From assembly GCA_037039925.1 (NCBI GenBank), contig JAXRKP010000192.1:88501-152500 (forward strand): DNA of 64,000 bases, in the 5' to 3' direction. Below the pieces are notes generated by a model, which made no database searches, was not told the origin of the DNA, and saw nothing but the letters and a program-made list of their open reading frames with translations. The DNA comes from Doris montereyensis (lineage: Eukaryota > Mollusca > Gastropoda > Nudibranchia > Dorididae). Within the stretch, counting starts at the first letter, position 1, and each line of letters starts with the position of its first letter. Shown here piece by piece: positions 44,301 through 51,244 of this stretch. The position numbers were made by a program, and so were the translations under genes.

Positions 44301-46153
44301 TTTATTAGATACAATTTATTGGAGTTTCCTTGTGTCGTACCTATTTCATCATAATGTGATAGCTAATATGTTTGTCACTTCTTAAACTTTGACGTTACTG
44401 ATGAGATGAAAAGTAGAATTATGCTTCAATAACAATGGTTAAAAGCAAAATTTTGATCAACAAAGAATAGACAAAAGTTGTCCACTTTTTAAAACAGAAT
44501 TCTGTTAACTAGTGAACTTGAAAAGGCTCAAATATGAAAACTCACCAAAATGCAGTGTGACTGTGAGCTTAGTTGATTGTTGTTGTTGCATATTATGTTG
44601 TCTACTCACTATAATAGTGGTTTTGCGTATACGTATCTCTGATTTAAAAATAATAAAAATATTGGCTTTGCGACATGTTATTTGATTTTGTTTTAATGCG
44701 CCATATTTTCCTCCTAATTCACATTCTCCATATATAATCTCATCTATGAACAAGGGGCTCGTGTTATATATATGGGATGTGAGAAATGATATGCTGAACT
44801 GGTAGGCAGGCCTATCTGAGTTCTATAAAATTTGCGATGTTTTTAATTTAATGTTACATTTTCATGACATTGCCCAGGAAAGTACCACGGCAGTATTCTG
44901 ACCAATAATGAGAAGCTGGAAGACCTCTGTGTCAAAGTGGGACGTACCAGTGGCGACCTGCCCGTCCACCCTGTGCCCTTCACGCCAGAGTTGCACTCGT
45001 GTGAATTTTCCAGTGCTTTGGCTGACATGAAGAACTCAGTGGGGTTAGTTTGTTGTTATTTTTTAGTATTTCATTTTGTCTTTAGTGTTTGTATTTTTAG
45101 TGGGTGGTTTCATTTTTATCAGTGGTTCTATGTGATGTAAATGTTGAATTTCCTTTATTAATGGTTCTTTGACATTATCCAAATCATATTCACGTTTTTA
45201 ATTGGTATATTTTTACTAATAGACCCCAACTGATCCCCGTTTTCTGTAATAAAACAATATCTTAACATTTCATGAGAGCTGTCAAAATAAAACTTGACTT
45301 CTTGTACCCTTCTCATCTATCCAGGATCGCAGTAACGCCCAGGTGTCCTGTGCTGGCCTCTTCATCATGTCCCACCTGGGTCATGATTTCTCAGGCACCT
45401 GGCTTCACGTAGATATGGCTTTTCCCGTTAGTTCTGTGAGTAAAGCGTTTCTCTTCTCTTAGTCACTTCTCTTTTGCCTTTACATGGAAGGGGGGAGGGG
45501 GGGACATGTTTTTCCAGTGGCAAGGTGTCTGCCTCTCAATCAATAATAGACCACGGGTTTGTTTCACAACAGGTTGGAACAGTTGTCTATAAAATCATAT
45601 TTTTTGGTGAGGCTCAGTTATCCTGGACCAGGTAGGTGGATCGACTCCCCTAATCCCATCAGGGACGGATGGACGATAAACAGGAGATCTTGTGTGTACT
45701 CTACACGTTAAATAAAGATCCCCTGGCTTTTTATAAGGTAGTTAAGTACAGGCAAAATTTAAAATCTTACCAAAAATACCCGGAAATCATCATAGTTGTG
45801 GGTGTGGATAAAATCAAATAAAAAAATCAAATATTGCTGTTTCTTCTTGTTTTGCCCTGAGGTTAATTATTACATATGATGGATGGATGGGGTAAATTTT
45901 AATGACACGAAAAAAAGAACAAAAATATTCTGCTTTTGATTTATGAATTATATTAAGGGAGTCATGTATTTCACCTCTTTTTTTCACAGGGGGAAAGAGC
46001 AACTGGGTACGGTGTGGCACTCCTGACTGCCTTGTTTGGCAACCACTCTAGAAATTCGCTCCTGCGCCTGGTGGGCACCAAAGACGCTGTCAACAACGGG
46101 ACTGCCATGGAAGAGGGGAAGACGAGGGTCCAAAGCGCATAAGACTTGCTTGA
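28541..46153 (+). CDS. NPEPL1: NPEPL1, probable aminopeptidase (M17 family), complete 12-exon gene
   Basis: Twelve exons with consensus splice sites reconstruct an M17 leucyl-aminopeptidase-like protein of about 530 residues, the size of vertebrate NPEPL1 (about 520). M17 enzymes are two-zinc peptidases that remove N-terminal residues from peptides. Metal and catalytic residues by family analogy are all present: Lys of VGKG, Asp of VYDTGG and Lys of IKTK (exon 6), Asp of MKRDCGG (exon 7), Asp, Glu and Arg of NTDAEGR (exon 8). Exons: 28523-28685, 30777-30958, 31573-31674, 34626-34781, 36981-37062, 38810-38952, 39508-39585, 41856-42023, 44030-44133, 44878-45043, 45325-45435, 45990-46153. Single-base breaks occur in exons 1, 2, 10 and 12, each at or near a homopolymer. 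Exon 8 has an in-frame TGA and exon 9 is degraded. Intron-containing, so not a processed copy. It is either a real gene with consensus errors or a young unitary pseudogene. Confidence 0.85.
28700..30212. other. NPEPL1: NPEPL1 intron 1
   Basis: No exon or strong repeat until the SINE at 30213. The rest is AT-rich. Short open frames on either strand have no recognisable content. Confidence 0.5.
30213..30400 (-). repeat. tRNA-derived SINE, family 1 (minus)
   Basis: Shares CTTTCTAGGCATAC, GTTTGCCATTGCTTTTCACG, CATTTCGCTGCTGGG and GCCAGAAAAATGTGCCCAGA with the copy at 3005-3245, in the same orientation. Confidence 0.65.
30777..30958 (+). CDS. NPEPL1: NPEPL1 exon 2
   Basis: Acceptor TTTCATTTCCTAG, donor GTG|GTCAGT. 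It encodes TFLSAVYRLQPAPLTNAP and then, one base out, LWMNSATVAALPLKCSRHN up to GGQEYIV. Adding one C to the CCC at 30828-30830 gives APLWMNSATVAALP, matching the family's CPLYLNYATVAALP. The mucleophilic core is not on this exon. Confidence 0.8.
31318..31334. repeat. Poly-G run in intron 2
   Basis: About 14 consecutive G. Confidence 0.9.
31573..31674 (+). CDS. NPEPL1: NPEPL1 exon 3
   Basis: Acceptor TTTTTCCTCCAG, donor ACG|GTAGAG. Thirty-four codons without a break: IVCELENVYASGLAVARALP then LYSAKVGTQHVTRT. Matches the N-terminal macro-like domain of NPEPL1. Confidence 0.85.
31800..31885 (+). repeat. Short dispersed repeat, family 4 (plus)
   Basis: GGCAGTTGGCAGGTGCTCCT, GGTAGGGCCTACTTCTTTCT and GGTAAGTTTCAATT. 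The middle is shortened compared with other copies. Confidence 0.55.
31890..32540. other. NPEPL1: NPEPL1 intron 3, left part
   Basis: Contains G-rich (31908-31935) and T-rich (31978-31990) runs. No exon is supported. Confidence 0.45.
32543..32700. repeat. (CT)n / (CCCT)n microsatellite
   Basis: About 30 CT units, then CCCT-rich DNA to 32695. Confidence 0.95.
32768..33527 (+). mobile_element. TA-flanked MITE, family A copy 4 (complete)
   Basis: Left end TACAGTAGTGTCCGCCAAAA, right end TTTGGCGAAGACTACTGTA. Same internal order as copy 1 (GACAAGACC.. region TGACACAAGACCTTTCTCAG, (CA)n near 33298, GTCACTGGGACGGAGCAAGA). It interrupts a duplicated host sequence: AATTATGTAAATAGAACATA at 32747 recurs nearly unchanged at 33552. 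Confidence 0.7.
33580..34325. other. NPEPL1: NPEPL1 intron 3, middle part
   Basis: No exon or named repeat seen. GGCGTATCATATGATG and its near complement CATATGATACGCC (34035 and 34138) form a spaced inverted pair about 100 bases apart. Confidence 0.4.
34330..34480 (-). repeat. tRNA-derived SINE, family 2 (minus)
   Basis: On the minus strand GTGGCAGTGGTTAAGCTGTC (A-box layout) and GGATTCAAATTCTAGCAAAG (B-box layout) are followed by the body ending CTCAACCCAGGTGCAAATGG. Confidence 0.6.
34626..34781 (+). CDS. NPEPL1: NPEPL1 exon 4
   Basis: Acceptor TTTTCTCTTCAG, donor GAG|GTTGGT. Fifty-two codons in phase 0 with no break: ITVEFIVMEEDRIVPLTD, then GVRLTAKLVDMPCNVMNVDN, the VD.P.N.M....F signature at the start of the M17 catalytic domain. 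Confidence 0.9.
34808..34945 (+). repeat. Short dispersed repeat, family 4 (plus)
   Basis: Head GGCCGGTTGGTGGGAGCTAC, then TGGGAGGTCCTACTTCTTTC and TCTTCTGGCTGTTTCCTCTT. Starts 27 bases after exon 4. Confidence 0.6.
34990..35175 (+). repeat. SINE, family 3 (plus)
   Basis: Head ACTCAGTAGTCCTGAGGCCT, B box AGTGGGTTTGAGCCCCGCC, tail GAGGATGTAGGTAAATCAAA. Confidence 0.65.
35230..35420 (+). repeat. Short dispersed repeat, family 4 (plus)
   Basis: GGTGGGCGGTTGGCAGGTCC, TTCATTCGGCTGTTTCCTCT, AATTCACCCTGAGATCAACC and CACATAATATGGGGG. Confidence 0.65.
35560..35720 (-). repeat. SINE-like, family 2 (minus, partial)
   Basis: TTTTGCTCACAAGCTTAGTA and CTAGTACCCATATGCACCTA match the tail of the 34330-34480 copy. 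The head is degraded. Confidence 0.45.
35740..36050 (-). repeat. SINE, family 3 (minus)
   Basis: TTTTTTGGTAGGATTTTGAT, GACTGCCCTGTAGATGCC, TCTGATGGGACTAGGTGTAA and TTTTTCAACCTGTCAGGGAA follow the family order in reverse orientation. Confidence 0.6.
36395..36705 (-). repeat. SINE, family 3 (minus), fullest copy
   Basis: About 310 bases. The tail ACCCACATCCACAACTAAGG is on the left. The tRNA-like head is on the right (on the minus strand GACTCGGTAGTCCAGAGGCA, then AGTGGGGTAGAGTCCTGCC as degenerate B box). Confidence 0.65.
36706..36880 (+). repeat. SINE, family 1 (plus), lacking its 5' start
   Basis: B box CCCAGTTCGATTCTCC, then GATGGGCAAATTTGTTTGGC, AAGTAAAGGCGGCAGGAGAA and CCGTATGCCTAGAGAAATCA. 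It abuts the family 3 copy head to head. Confidence 0.6.
36981..37062 (+). CDS. NPEPL1: NPEPL1 exon 5
   Basis: Acceptor TCCCCCTCTCAG, donor GAG|GTGAGG in phase 1. Encodes EIHKVGRELGITPKVISGEE and LALKGFG. Intact. Confidence 0.9.
37063..38435. other. NPEPL1: NPEPL1 intron 5
   Basis: No exon or named repeat. CTAGATCTAGA-type palindromic motifs recur between 37690 and 38110 (for example TAGAGCTAGATCTAGGGATG), and are also common at 24300-24530 and 39800-40560. Confidence 0.45.
38440..38545 (+). repeat. Short dispersed repeat, family 4 (plus)
   Basis: GATGGGCGGTTGGCTGACGC, TAGTTCTTACTTCTTTCCAT and CTTGCTGCTTCCTCTGATTT followed by CACCCTAGGATCA. Confidence 0.65.
38570..38705 (+). repeat. Short dispersed repeat, family 4 (plus)
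   Basis: GGCTGTGCTGGTAGGTCCTG, ATTCACCCTGACACCACCGC, then ATATGGGGTAAATTTCAGTG and an (AAAC)n tail. Confidence 0.65.
38810..38952 (+). CDS. NPEPL1: NPEPL1 exon 6 (metal-binding and catalytic Lys)
   Basis: Acceptor TTTGTTTTTGCAG, donor AAG|GTATTC. Completes the Gly codon from exon 5 and reads IHGVGKAAEVPPALAVLSH, then IAWVGKGIVYDTGGLCIKTK. By analogy to bovine lens aminopeptidase the Lys in VGKG and Asp in YDTGG bind zinc, and the Lys in CIKTK is catalytic. Intact. Confidence 0.93.
39030..39235 (+). repeat. Short dispersed repeat, family 4 (plus), with a second partial unit
   Basis: GGTGGTTGGCTGGTACTGCT, TTTCATCTTGCTGTTTTCTC, TTTCACCCTGAGACCGCCGC. A second core (TTCACCCTGAGGTCACCAC) follows at 39187. 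Confidence 0.65.
39240..39405. repeat. (CT)n microsatellite in intron 6
   Basis: Imperfect CT-rich lead-in and about 38 pure CT units (39303-39380). Confidence 0.95.
39508..39585 (+). CDS. NPEPL1: NPEPL1 exon 7
   Basis: Acceptor CCCCCTCCTGCCAG, donor TTG|GTGAGT. Twenty-six codons, TGMCGMKRDCGGAAAVLGAF then QAAVRL. The Asp of MKRD is a zinc ligand in the family. Intact. Confidence 0.92.
39590..41310. other. NPEPL1: NPEPL1 intron 7, left part
   Basis: A G10 run sits at 39624. A 27-base phrase around ACACTGGCCACATAGAAAAA occurs twice (40199 and 40399), so there is a local duplication of ~200 bases. No exon is supported. Confidence 0.45.
41317..41356. repeat. (TA)n microsatellite
   Basis: About 19 TA units. 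Confidence 0.9.
41404..41455 (-). mobile_element. 3' tip of the RTE-like element (about 50 bases)
   Basis: TCTTTCTTCATCAGTTCCCA then CCTTCCGGTGTATGGGT matches the 3' ends of copies A (25409) and B (59457). This is an extreme 5' truncation. Confidence 0.6.
41856..42023 (+). CDS. NPEPL1: NPEPL1 exon 8, with in-frame TGA
   Basis: Acceptor GTCTGCCTGCAG, donor GGA|GTGAGA. The 168 bases keep phase. They encode GFNQNETLHAIFCLADNAVG and PDDIVTMYS, then TGA (41957-41959), then SGRTVEINNTDAEGRLVLGD. Relatives read LYSGKTVEINN, so two codons, one of them a stop, are extra here. NTDAEGR supplies zinc ligands Asp and Glu and the Arg that binds the intermediate. Confidence 0.85.
42265..43640 (+). mobile_element. 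TA-type MITE, family C copy 2 (diverged)
   Basis: Starts near CAGTAGTTGCCTAGACCTAA and ends near AATACCTGTTTTGCCCAAAT. Shares long stretches with 16508-17594: CCATGCATTGACAC.CCACC, TAACTCCACCCA, CCTTTGTCCCAATGGATCA. It lies wholly within intron 8 of NPEPL1. Confidence 0.55.
43641..44029. other. NPEPL1: NPEPL1 intron 8, right part
   Basis: No exon or repeat that I can name. Confidence 0.4.
44030..44133 (+). CDS. NPEPL1: NPEPL1 exon 9, degraded
   Basis: The 3' part is clean: TIVDVATLTGAQGIAT with donor ACAG|GTGAGC. The 5' part should encode VSYA.KDLGAD. It shows recognisable pieces (GTATCC, TATGCT, TTGCAAA, GACCTT, GGCAGTAA), but they are separated by extra bases, including CTATTGACACTGT near 44078-44090, and the frame is closed. 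The left boundary is uncertain. Confidence 0.55.
44134..44877. other. NPEPL1: NPEPL1 intron 9
   Basis: A C8/A10 junction at 44154-44170. Otherwise plain AT-rich intron. Confidence 0.5.
44878..45043 (+). CDS. NPEPL1: NPEPL1 exon 10
   Basis: Acceptor TGACATTGCCCAG, donor GGG|GTTAGT. It encodes KYHGSILTNNEKLEDLCVKV, then LPVHPVPFTPELHSCEFSSA and LADMKNSV. Joining to exon 11 in the family frame (DRSNAQ) needs one more base. A G run of four at the exon end is the likely place. Confidence 0.88.
45325..45435 (+). CDS. NPEPL1: NPEPL1 exon 11
   Basis: Acceptor TCTCATCTATCCAG, donor TCT|GTGAGT. Thirty-seven codons: DRSNAQVSCAGLFIMSHLGH, DFSGTWLHVDMAFPVSS. Intact within the exon. Confidence 0.9.
45500..45825 (+). 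repeat. SINE, family 3 (plus)
   Basis: Head CCAGTGGCAAGGTGTCTGCC, degenerate B box CACGGGTTTGTTTCAC, TAGGTGGATCGACTCCCCTA, and tail GTGGGTGTGGATAAAATCAA. Confidence 0.65.
45835..45920 (+). repeat. Short dispersed repeat, family 4 (plus, partial)
   Basis: TTGCTGTTTCTTCTTGTTTT, GCCCTGAGGTTAATTATTAC, GGGTAAATTTTAATGACACG. Only the 3' half is present. Confidence 0.55.
45990..46153 (+). CDS. NPEPL1: NPEPL1 exon 12 (last)
   Basis: Acceptor CTTTTTTTCACAG. Encodes GERATGYGVALLTALFGN and onward to VNNGTAMEEG. As read, the frame ends at TAA 46140-46142. Adding one G to the GGGG at 46116-46119 yields GEDEGPKRIRLA and TGA at 46151-46153. Relatives end in a similar Lys/Arg-rich tail (KRRRLV), so the second reading is favoured. 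Confidence 0.85.
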
Positions 46154-46890
46154 TTACACAAATTGTTCCCTTCTGTCTCTAGACCAGCTCAGTTTTACTT
46201 ACCTCCCTAGTGGTTCATGAAACTTTGGGTGGGTTGGGTTTTGTTTTTGTTTTTTATTGATGTTTTTTGTTGTTTCGGGGTATTTTCGAGAGGGGGGTGA
46301 GGAGTAGTGTTTTTGGGGTTTTGTTTGTCTTTTTGTCTTTTTTTCCCCTTATTAACAGAGCTAGGGATGGAGGATTTTCCTGGCTGATTGCTATGTTTAT
46401 TTTGTACACATTTTTTTTCCATATCTCTTCATGTTGAATTTTGCAAGTTCTCTATACAGCTGTAGTTAATATAGCCTAGTTATCATTGTTGTTCTTTTTT
46501 GACATTTGAAAGCATAATGATTATAGTTATTCAGTAGTAGTTTTGATCCTTATATTATATACCTTGATCAATATCTATATCCTTTGTTTTTGTTCTTGAG
46601 TTGCAAGCACCTGGGGGTAATTTGTTGTAAAAATTAAAGGGCGGGGGGGGGGGGGGGGGGGTAGCTGCACTCCTCTAAAAAATATTATTTAAACTTTCAC
46701 CTATAATGTAAAATCAAATTTTCAATAGCAAATGTACTTGAATCCTTTGTGTTTTATTATATATACCAGATTGAGATTCTACATTATTTAACATCAGCTG
46801 AATACCGTAAGCATATTTATAGCCCTTTTCAAGATGATTTATTTCAGTAAAGGATAAAAAAAAGAAATTATATTTTCATAATTTGTATAA

Positions 46891-46925
<35 letters not shown>

Positions 46926-46990
46926 AATCAGGAACTGACTTTGCATTGAAAGTCACCCAATGATAACTTTTGTATGCGTTCCCTTGAAGC
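46154..46990 (+). other. NPEPL1: NPEPL1 3' UTR and downstream DNA
   Basis: T-rich sequence after the stop codon, with a G20 run at 46643-46662 and (TA)n at 46895-46925. An ATTAAA at 46633 is a possible polyadenylation signal. Confidence 0.45.
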
Positions 46991-47165
46991 TAGTAGGTAT
47001 CAGTAGCATAGTGGTTAGGCAGCCGCACTGGGGAGAGTAAGGTTATTGGGTTCGAATTTTGACAATGCTAGGTCGGACATTGTGTATCTTGGGAAAGACC
47101 CTTAACACTAACACACAGTTCCCCTCTTGACCCATGTGCAAAACGGCAGGCAGTATACTGAGGTT
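46990..47165 (+). repeat. tRNA-derived SINE, family 2 (plus), best head
   Basis: GTAGCATAGTGGTTAGGCAG fits the A box and TTGGGTTCGAATTTTGAC the B box, 40-45 bases apart as in a tRNA gene. The body AATGCTAGGTCGGACATTGT follows. Confidence 0.7.
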
Positions 47166-47244
47166 TGAGTGATTTTATTTCACAGAGTAATAATGTTGAT
47201 TGTAGGACTCGTTGTTAATATTAATTTCTCTGTAGTTGCTCATC

Positions 47245-47294
47245 ATGTATGTATGTATGTATGTATGTATGTATGTATGTATGTATGTATGTAT
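47245..47294. repeat. (ATGT)n microsatellite
   Basis: Twelve perfect tetranucleotide units. Confidence 0.95.
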
Positions 47295-47980
47295 GGGAGG
47301 AGGGCGTGGGGGATATTGCAAGTGTTGACAGTGGAGTTACCCTAGCAACCTCGGGCTTAAAGTTGGTAGTGGGTAGTCTCAGTATGGACCGTAGAGGTGT
47401 TCGGCAGCAATTCCTGCTTTTTCTTGGGTTTTGTTTATTCTGCTCTTTCCATCAATGACATGAATGTAACTTCCGAGACAGTCGTGTTGCTTATGCAAGT
47501 ACATTTTTTTCACGTGCACTTTCAGCTATGGTGTGTAGATCACATGAGATGTTAGTAAATCATCCCCTCTTTCCTAGTATTACATTACACGCCGTTATTC
47601 AGGGGTTGTTTTTTGTTGTTTGTTTGTATTTTTGTTTATATTCAGCTTTCTTTAACCTTCCTTGTATTTCTGTGATTTAACGATAATTATGTTCTTGTCT
47701 CTGTGCTTTCTCTCTACCTGAACTCATTATGGAGACTGTAACGCCAATACATTTTTTCAAAAATGTAAAAACATTAATTAATATTGATGTGATAATTGAA
47801 TCGGGCGGGTTTTTCATGGAACATGCTCATCATAATGTGAACTTTATCATTATTATTGTTTATTAAATACATTTAGCAAGAATTCTTATGTAATGAAGTG
47901 AATGTACGTTGTGATATTTTGGATGTATTTTACCAATGTATCGTTTCTGTCGTGATGAACACTCATGTGAGCCACTATAT
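47295..47980. other. Intergenic, no gene supported
   Basis: A short open frame runs through the (ATGT)n tract but has no recognisable content. Confidence 0.4.
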
Positions 47981-47984
47981 GTGT

Positions 47985-48150
47985 GGGCGGGTGATGGGAT
48001 CTCCTGGTTGGTAGGGTCCTACTTCTTTTTTTCCTTTCAGTCTTTTACCCGTTGTCTTTTATCTTGCTGATTTCTCGTGAGTTACCCTGAGATTAACACA
48101 TATGGTTGGCAGGGGGAAGTTTCAGCGAAACAAACAAACAAACAAGTGCG
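47985..48150 (+). repeat. Short dispersed repeat, family 4 (plus)
   Basis: GTTGGTAGGGTCCTACTTCT, TTTATCTTGCTGATTTCTCG, GTTACCCTGAGATTAACACA, and tail GTTTCAGCGAAACAAACAAA. Confidence 0.65.
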
Positions 48151-48940
48151 CCACCACAGACTAAATTTTGCAGGATGAGAGTTATAAGAAATAATATTCT
48201 TAAAATAACTTGTAGCAATAAACTCTTCTTCAAGCATGTCTTTCAAGGCAATTATAGATACTAGTGTTGCTAACCCTAATATTTTGATCATATTATACAC
48301 ATATGTATATTAGACGATTGTCTAGAGGAATTTATGCAAACAGTAAAACAATGGGAAATTGGCGTATACATGTGTTTCAGCAGAACGGTAGCGATATAGT
48401 GTATTGTTTACTCATGTAGTTTTTGTTGTTTTTCTTGTTTTGTGGGGTTTCTTTTGTGTTTTGTTTTAGAAGTGAAAGTTTGGGGGGGGGGGGGGAGGTC
48501 TTCCTGTGTTGCTATAATTTTTGTATGAGTGGTGGTGATTTACTCCATTATGGATTTTTGTATATTGCTACTCTTCATCACATAAGGGTGAATAAAAAAT
48601 ATAACATGGGGGGAAAAAACTTAAACAATTGTGTGCTGAAATTTGAATTTGATTGCAAATGTGCATTTATGGTTGTTTGATTTCATGGCTGACTGCTGTG
48701 CTTGTTTGTAGTTTGAAGAAACTTAACTTAAGGAACAAATTGGCTTGGAGTAAAAATTGTCTGGTTGGGCCGTTACAAAGATTTTGAATGAATCTGTATC
48801 TTTCTTATCTGTCAATCTATTTATCTATTTGAGCTATTTGTCTGTCTTACTTTACTACCTATAAAAAATCTATCTACATATCTTTCTATCTCTGTCAATG
48901 TGTCTGATCATTATACTTAGCTATCTTAATTCTATTGTTG
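48150..48940. other. Intergenic, no gene supported
   Basis: A G13 run at 48482. TATC/TGTC-rich stretch at 48795-48910. No exon is supported. Confidence 0.4.
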
Positions 48941-48944
48941 AAGG

Positions 48945-49075
48945 TTGAGATTGGTTGTACTGGAGGAAGTTCCTACTTCTTCCCTTTCACTTGTCTGTCT
49001 GTCTGTCTGTCATCTTGCCGTTTTTCCAAAATTTATCATATGGGGTAGATTGTGAGGAAACAAGCAAACAATTAT
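48945..49075 (+). repeat. Short dispersed repeat, family 4 (plus)
   Basis: GGTTGTACTGGAGGAAGTTC, CTACTTCTTCCCTTTCACTT, a (CTGT)n insert, CATCTTGCCGTTTTTCC and ATATGGGGTAGATTGTGAGG. Confidence 0.6.
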
Positions 49076-49128
49076 TAAAATTAACACACTTAACTAATGT
49101 CTGCAATTAAAATGTTGTATGATTATGA

Positions 49129-49830
49129 TTGATACGATTACAACACTGTATCATCAATATTGTAGACTTGGATAAGGCCTTTGATTGCGTATTAAAATTA
49201 AAAGGTAAATCATCAGAGAAATATGTGAATCTTGTCCAAGCATCATGTATTGGAAAGGAGCAACCCGCAAGGTTTTCCACGACGGACATTTGTCTGAGTG
49301 AGGGCTTTTAAGACAAGACAGGTGTTCGTCAGGGGTGTATACTCTCACACTCAGCCTTTCTTTTCATTTTAGCAATTGACTAGTTTATGAAAGAGATACA
49401 AATAGAAGGAGAAATGGCATCCAATGAACTCTGGGGCACCAGCTAAATCAAATGTTCTGTATTTCGCAGATGACCTGGCCGTACCTTACTCTCTTACTCA
49501 CTTCAACAATAAATGCAAAATAAAACTGAAAAGTTAAACAATCTAGCAAGCTCTGTTGGAATGGAAAACCAAAGTATTGAAAATGAATTCAGCATCAAAA
49601 TCAAATGAATTCAGCATCAAAATCAAATGAACTATGAACCCATCAGCATCTAGGACACCTCATTTGAAGAAGTAGATTCTTTCAGCTATGTAGGCAGTAT
49701 TGTTGACAAATGACGAGGAACTGTAGTGGAGTTGAAGACAAGGATTAAAAAAGCAAGAACAATACAGAGTCGCTGGATAAACGCGGGATAGCATTGGGAA
49801 GTTATTTGTAGCATTCAATTAATAATATTA
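49129..49830 (+). mobile_element. Non-LTR reverse transcriptase fragment (plus)
   Basis: Plus-strand RT motifs occur in order in shifting frames: VDLDKAFDCVL (49164), GVRQGCILS (49320), FLFILAID, FADDLAV (49463), then a tail with TRIKKAR. The Asp of the DLDKAFD box and the FADD box are intact, but stops break the frame. Endonuclease and C-terminus are absent. It differs in sequence from the RTE-like family. Confidence 0.65.
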
Positions 49831-51244
49831 GTTTTCGACACATAGTTATAGAAATTTTGAGCTCGAATTCAACGGTTAGGTGGTTGTGGGACAGCGAAAT
49901 CTTCGGGGGTTAGAGATGGTACCTGACGTCTCACCATTTTGAATATGAAAATTAGACGTGTTTTGTTTTTTTCCTTCTTTCTTGTAACATGAGTTTAGTA
50001 CTTTTGTTTAACAATAACAACATTGTGATGAAACCCTTTGATGCAAGCCATAATGAATCAGACTCCCTGTCACTGAACTGTTTTAATTAATCTTAAATAG
50101 TTTATTCATACGTTGAAGTCTTCTTGAAGTTATGGGTCCCAAACTATGGCACCGTCGTCATCTAGAGATCATCTGACAAGGGAAAGGTATACGTTTCATC
50201 TACAAACGGAGAGATCCTGTCGAGTTTCAGTTTCATCTGAGGAAGCCTATGGTGGAACATGCATGTTAATTTTGTTGATATCAGTATTATGACTGCTCCT
50301 TGTGAGATTTTCAGGTAACACAACTCCAAGGTATGTGGAGTCCTGACACATTGCTTACCGTATTACCAATGTTGTGTAGACCAACGTAGTATTAAAAAAG
50401 GTAGAAAAAAAAAGAAGACAGGACAAAAAAACAGAAAATTTCCTGGCAACACTGCCCCCTTCCTCAGTCAGTCACAAGGAGACAAAGAAACAATGACTGC
50501 TCCAATTAATGGAGGTGAATGACACTTATGGCACCAAAACGGGGCCAATCGTATCCTGATCCATCACGTAAATTCCATAAACAAGCTTCTAACAATAGGA
50601 AACAAAACAACAGAACAATTGAGTATATACATGTATTATGTTACACAATCATAAGAAAATGAAAAAGAAACAAATGAAATTACGGTATGAGAAGTAAAGC
50701 CACTACTAATGAAAGGAAAGAGAGGGTGTGTATCAGCATCACAGCACGTAGAGTGATCTTTGGGTAAGTACATGTATAGATGGTGAGGATCTCAATAATT
50801 TTTTTTGTCGGTCAGCGGGCACGCATGCGCCACGCCAGTTCGAGGATGGAACTAGATTGGTGCCTGACTCCAAAACAATTATTTTTTTCATGCGAGAGAG
50901 AGAAAAAGAGGTGAATACCACGACCTTTGACCCTATTCCGTGAATATTTGTGTACAGTTAACTAAGCTTTTTTGGTTGCCATTACGAGATAAACTTTGGC
51001 TTTAGAGGAAAGGGAAGGATAAAAAAAATACCACAGGTTGCGTGTGATGTCACCAACGGCGAAACCTGATACTGATACTGATAGTGAAAGGCCCTGAAGA
51101 GAAGTGTAGTGTAAAACTGGTCTGTCTGTGTGTTGGGTAAAGCAAGTCGATGCCATGTGCGTATTTCAAAGAAATCGTAGTAGTAGTACCTTCTTGGTGT
51201 ATTAGGCAACATTTTACAGGTGGTTCCTGGCACCAAAAAACCAC
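49830..51244. other. Intergenic, no gene supported
   Basis: No exon or named repeat. The last 60 bases before the minisatellite (GGTGGTTCCTGGCACC) contain no unit homology. Confidence 0.45.

Noticed and set aside
46990..47060. tRNA gene
   Set aside because: A and B boxes are present, but there is no plausible cloverleaf with acceptor stem, and the body matches a SINE family.
47245..47294. CRISPR-like or regulatory tandem array
   Set aside because: A plain (ATGT)n microsatellite without spacers. The genome is eukaryotic.
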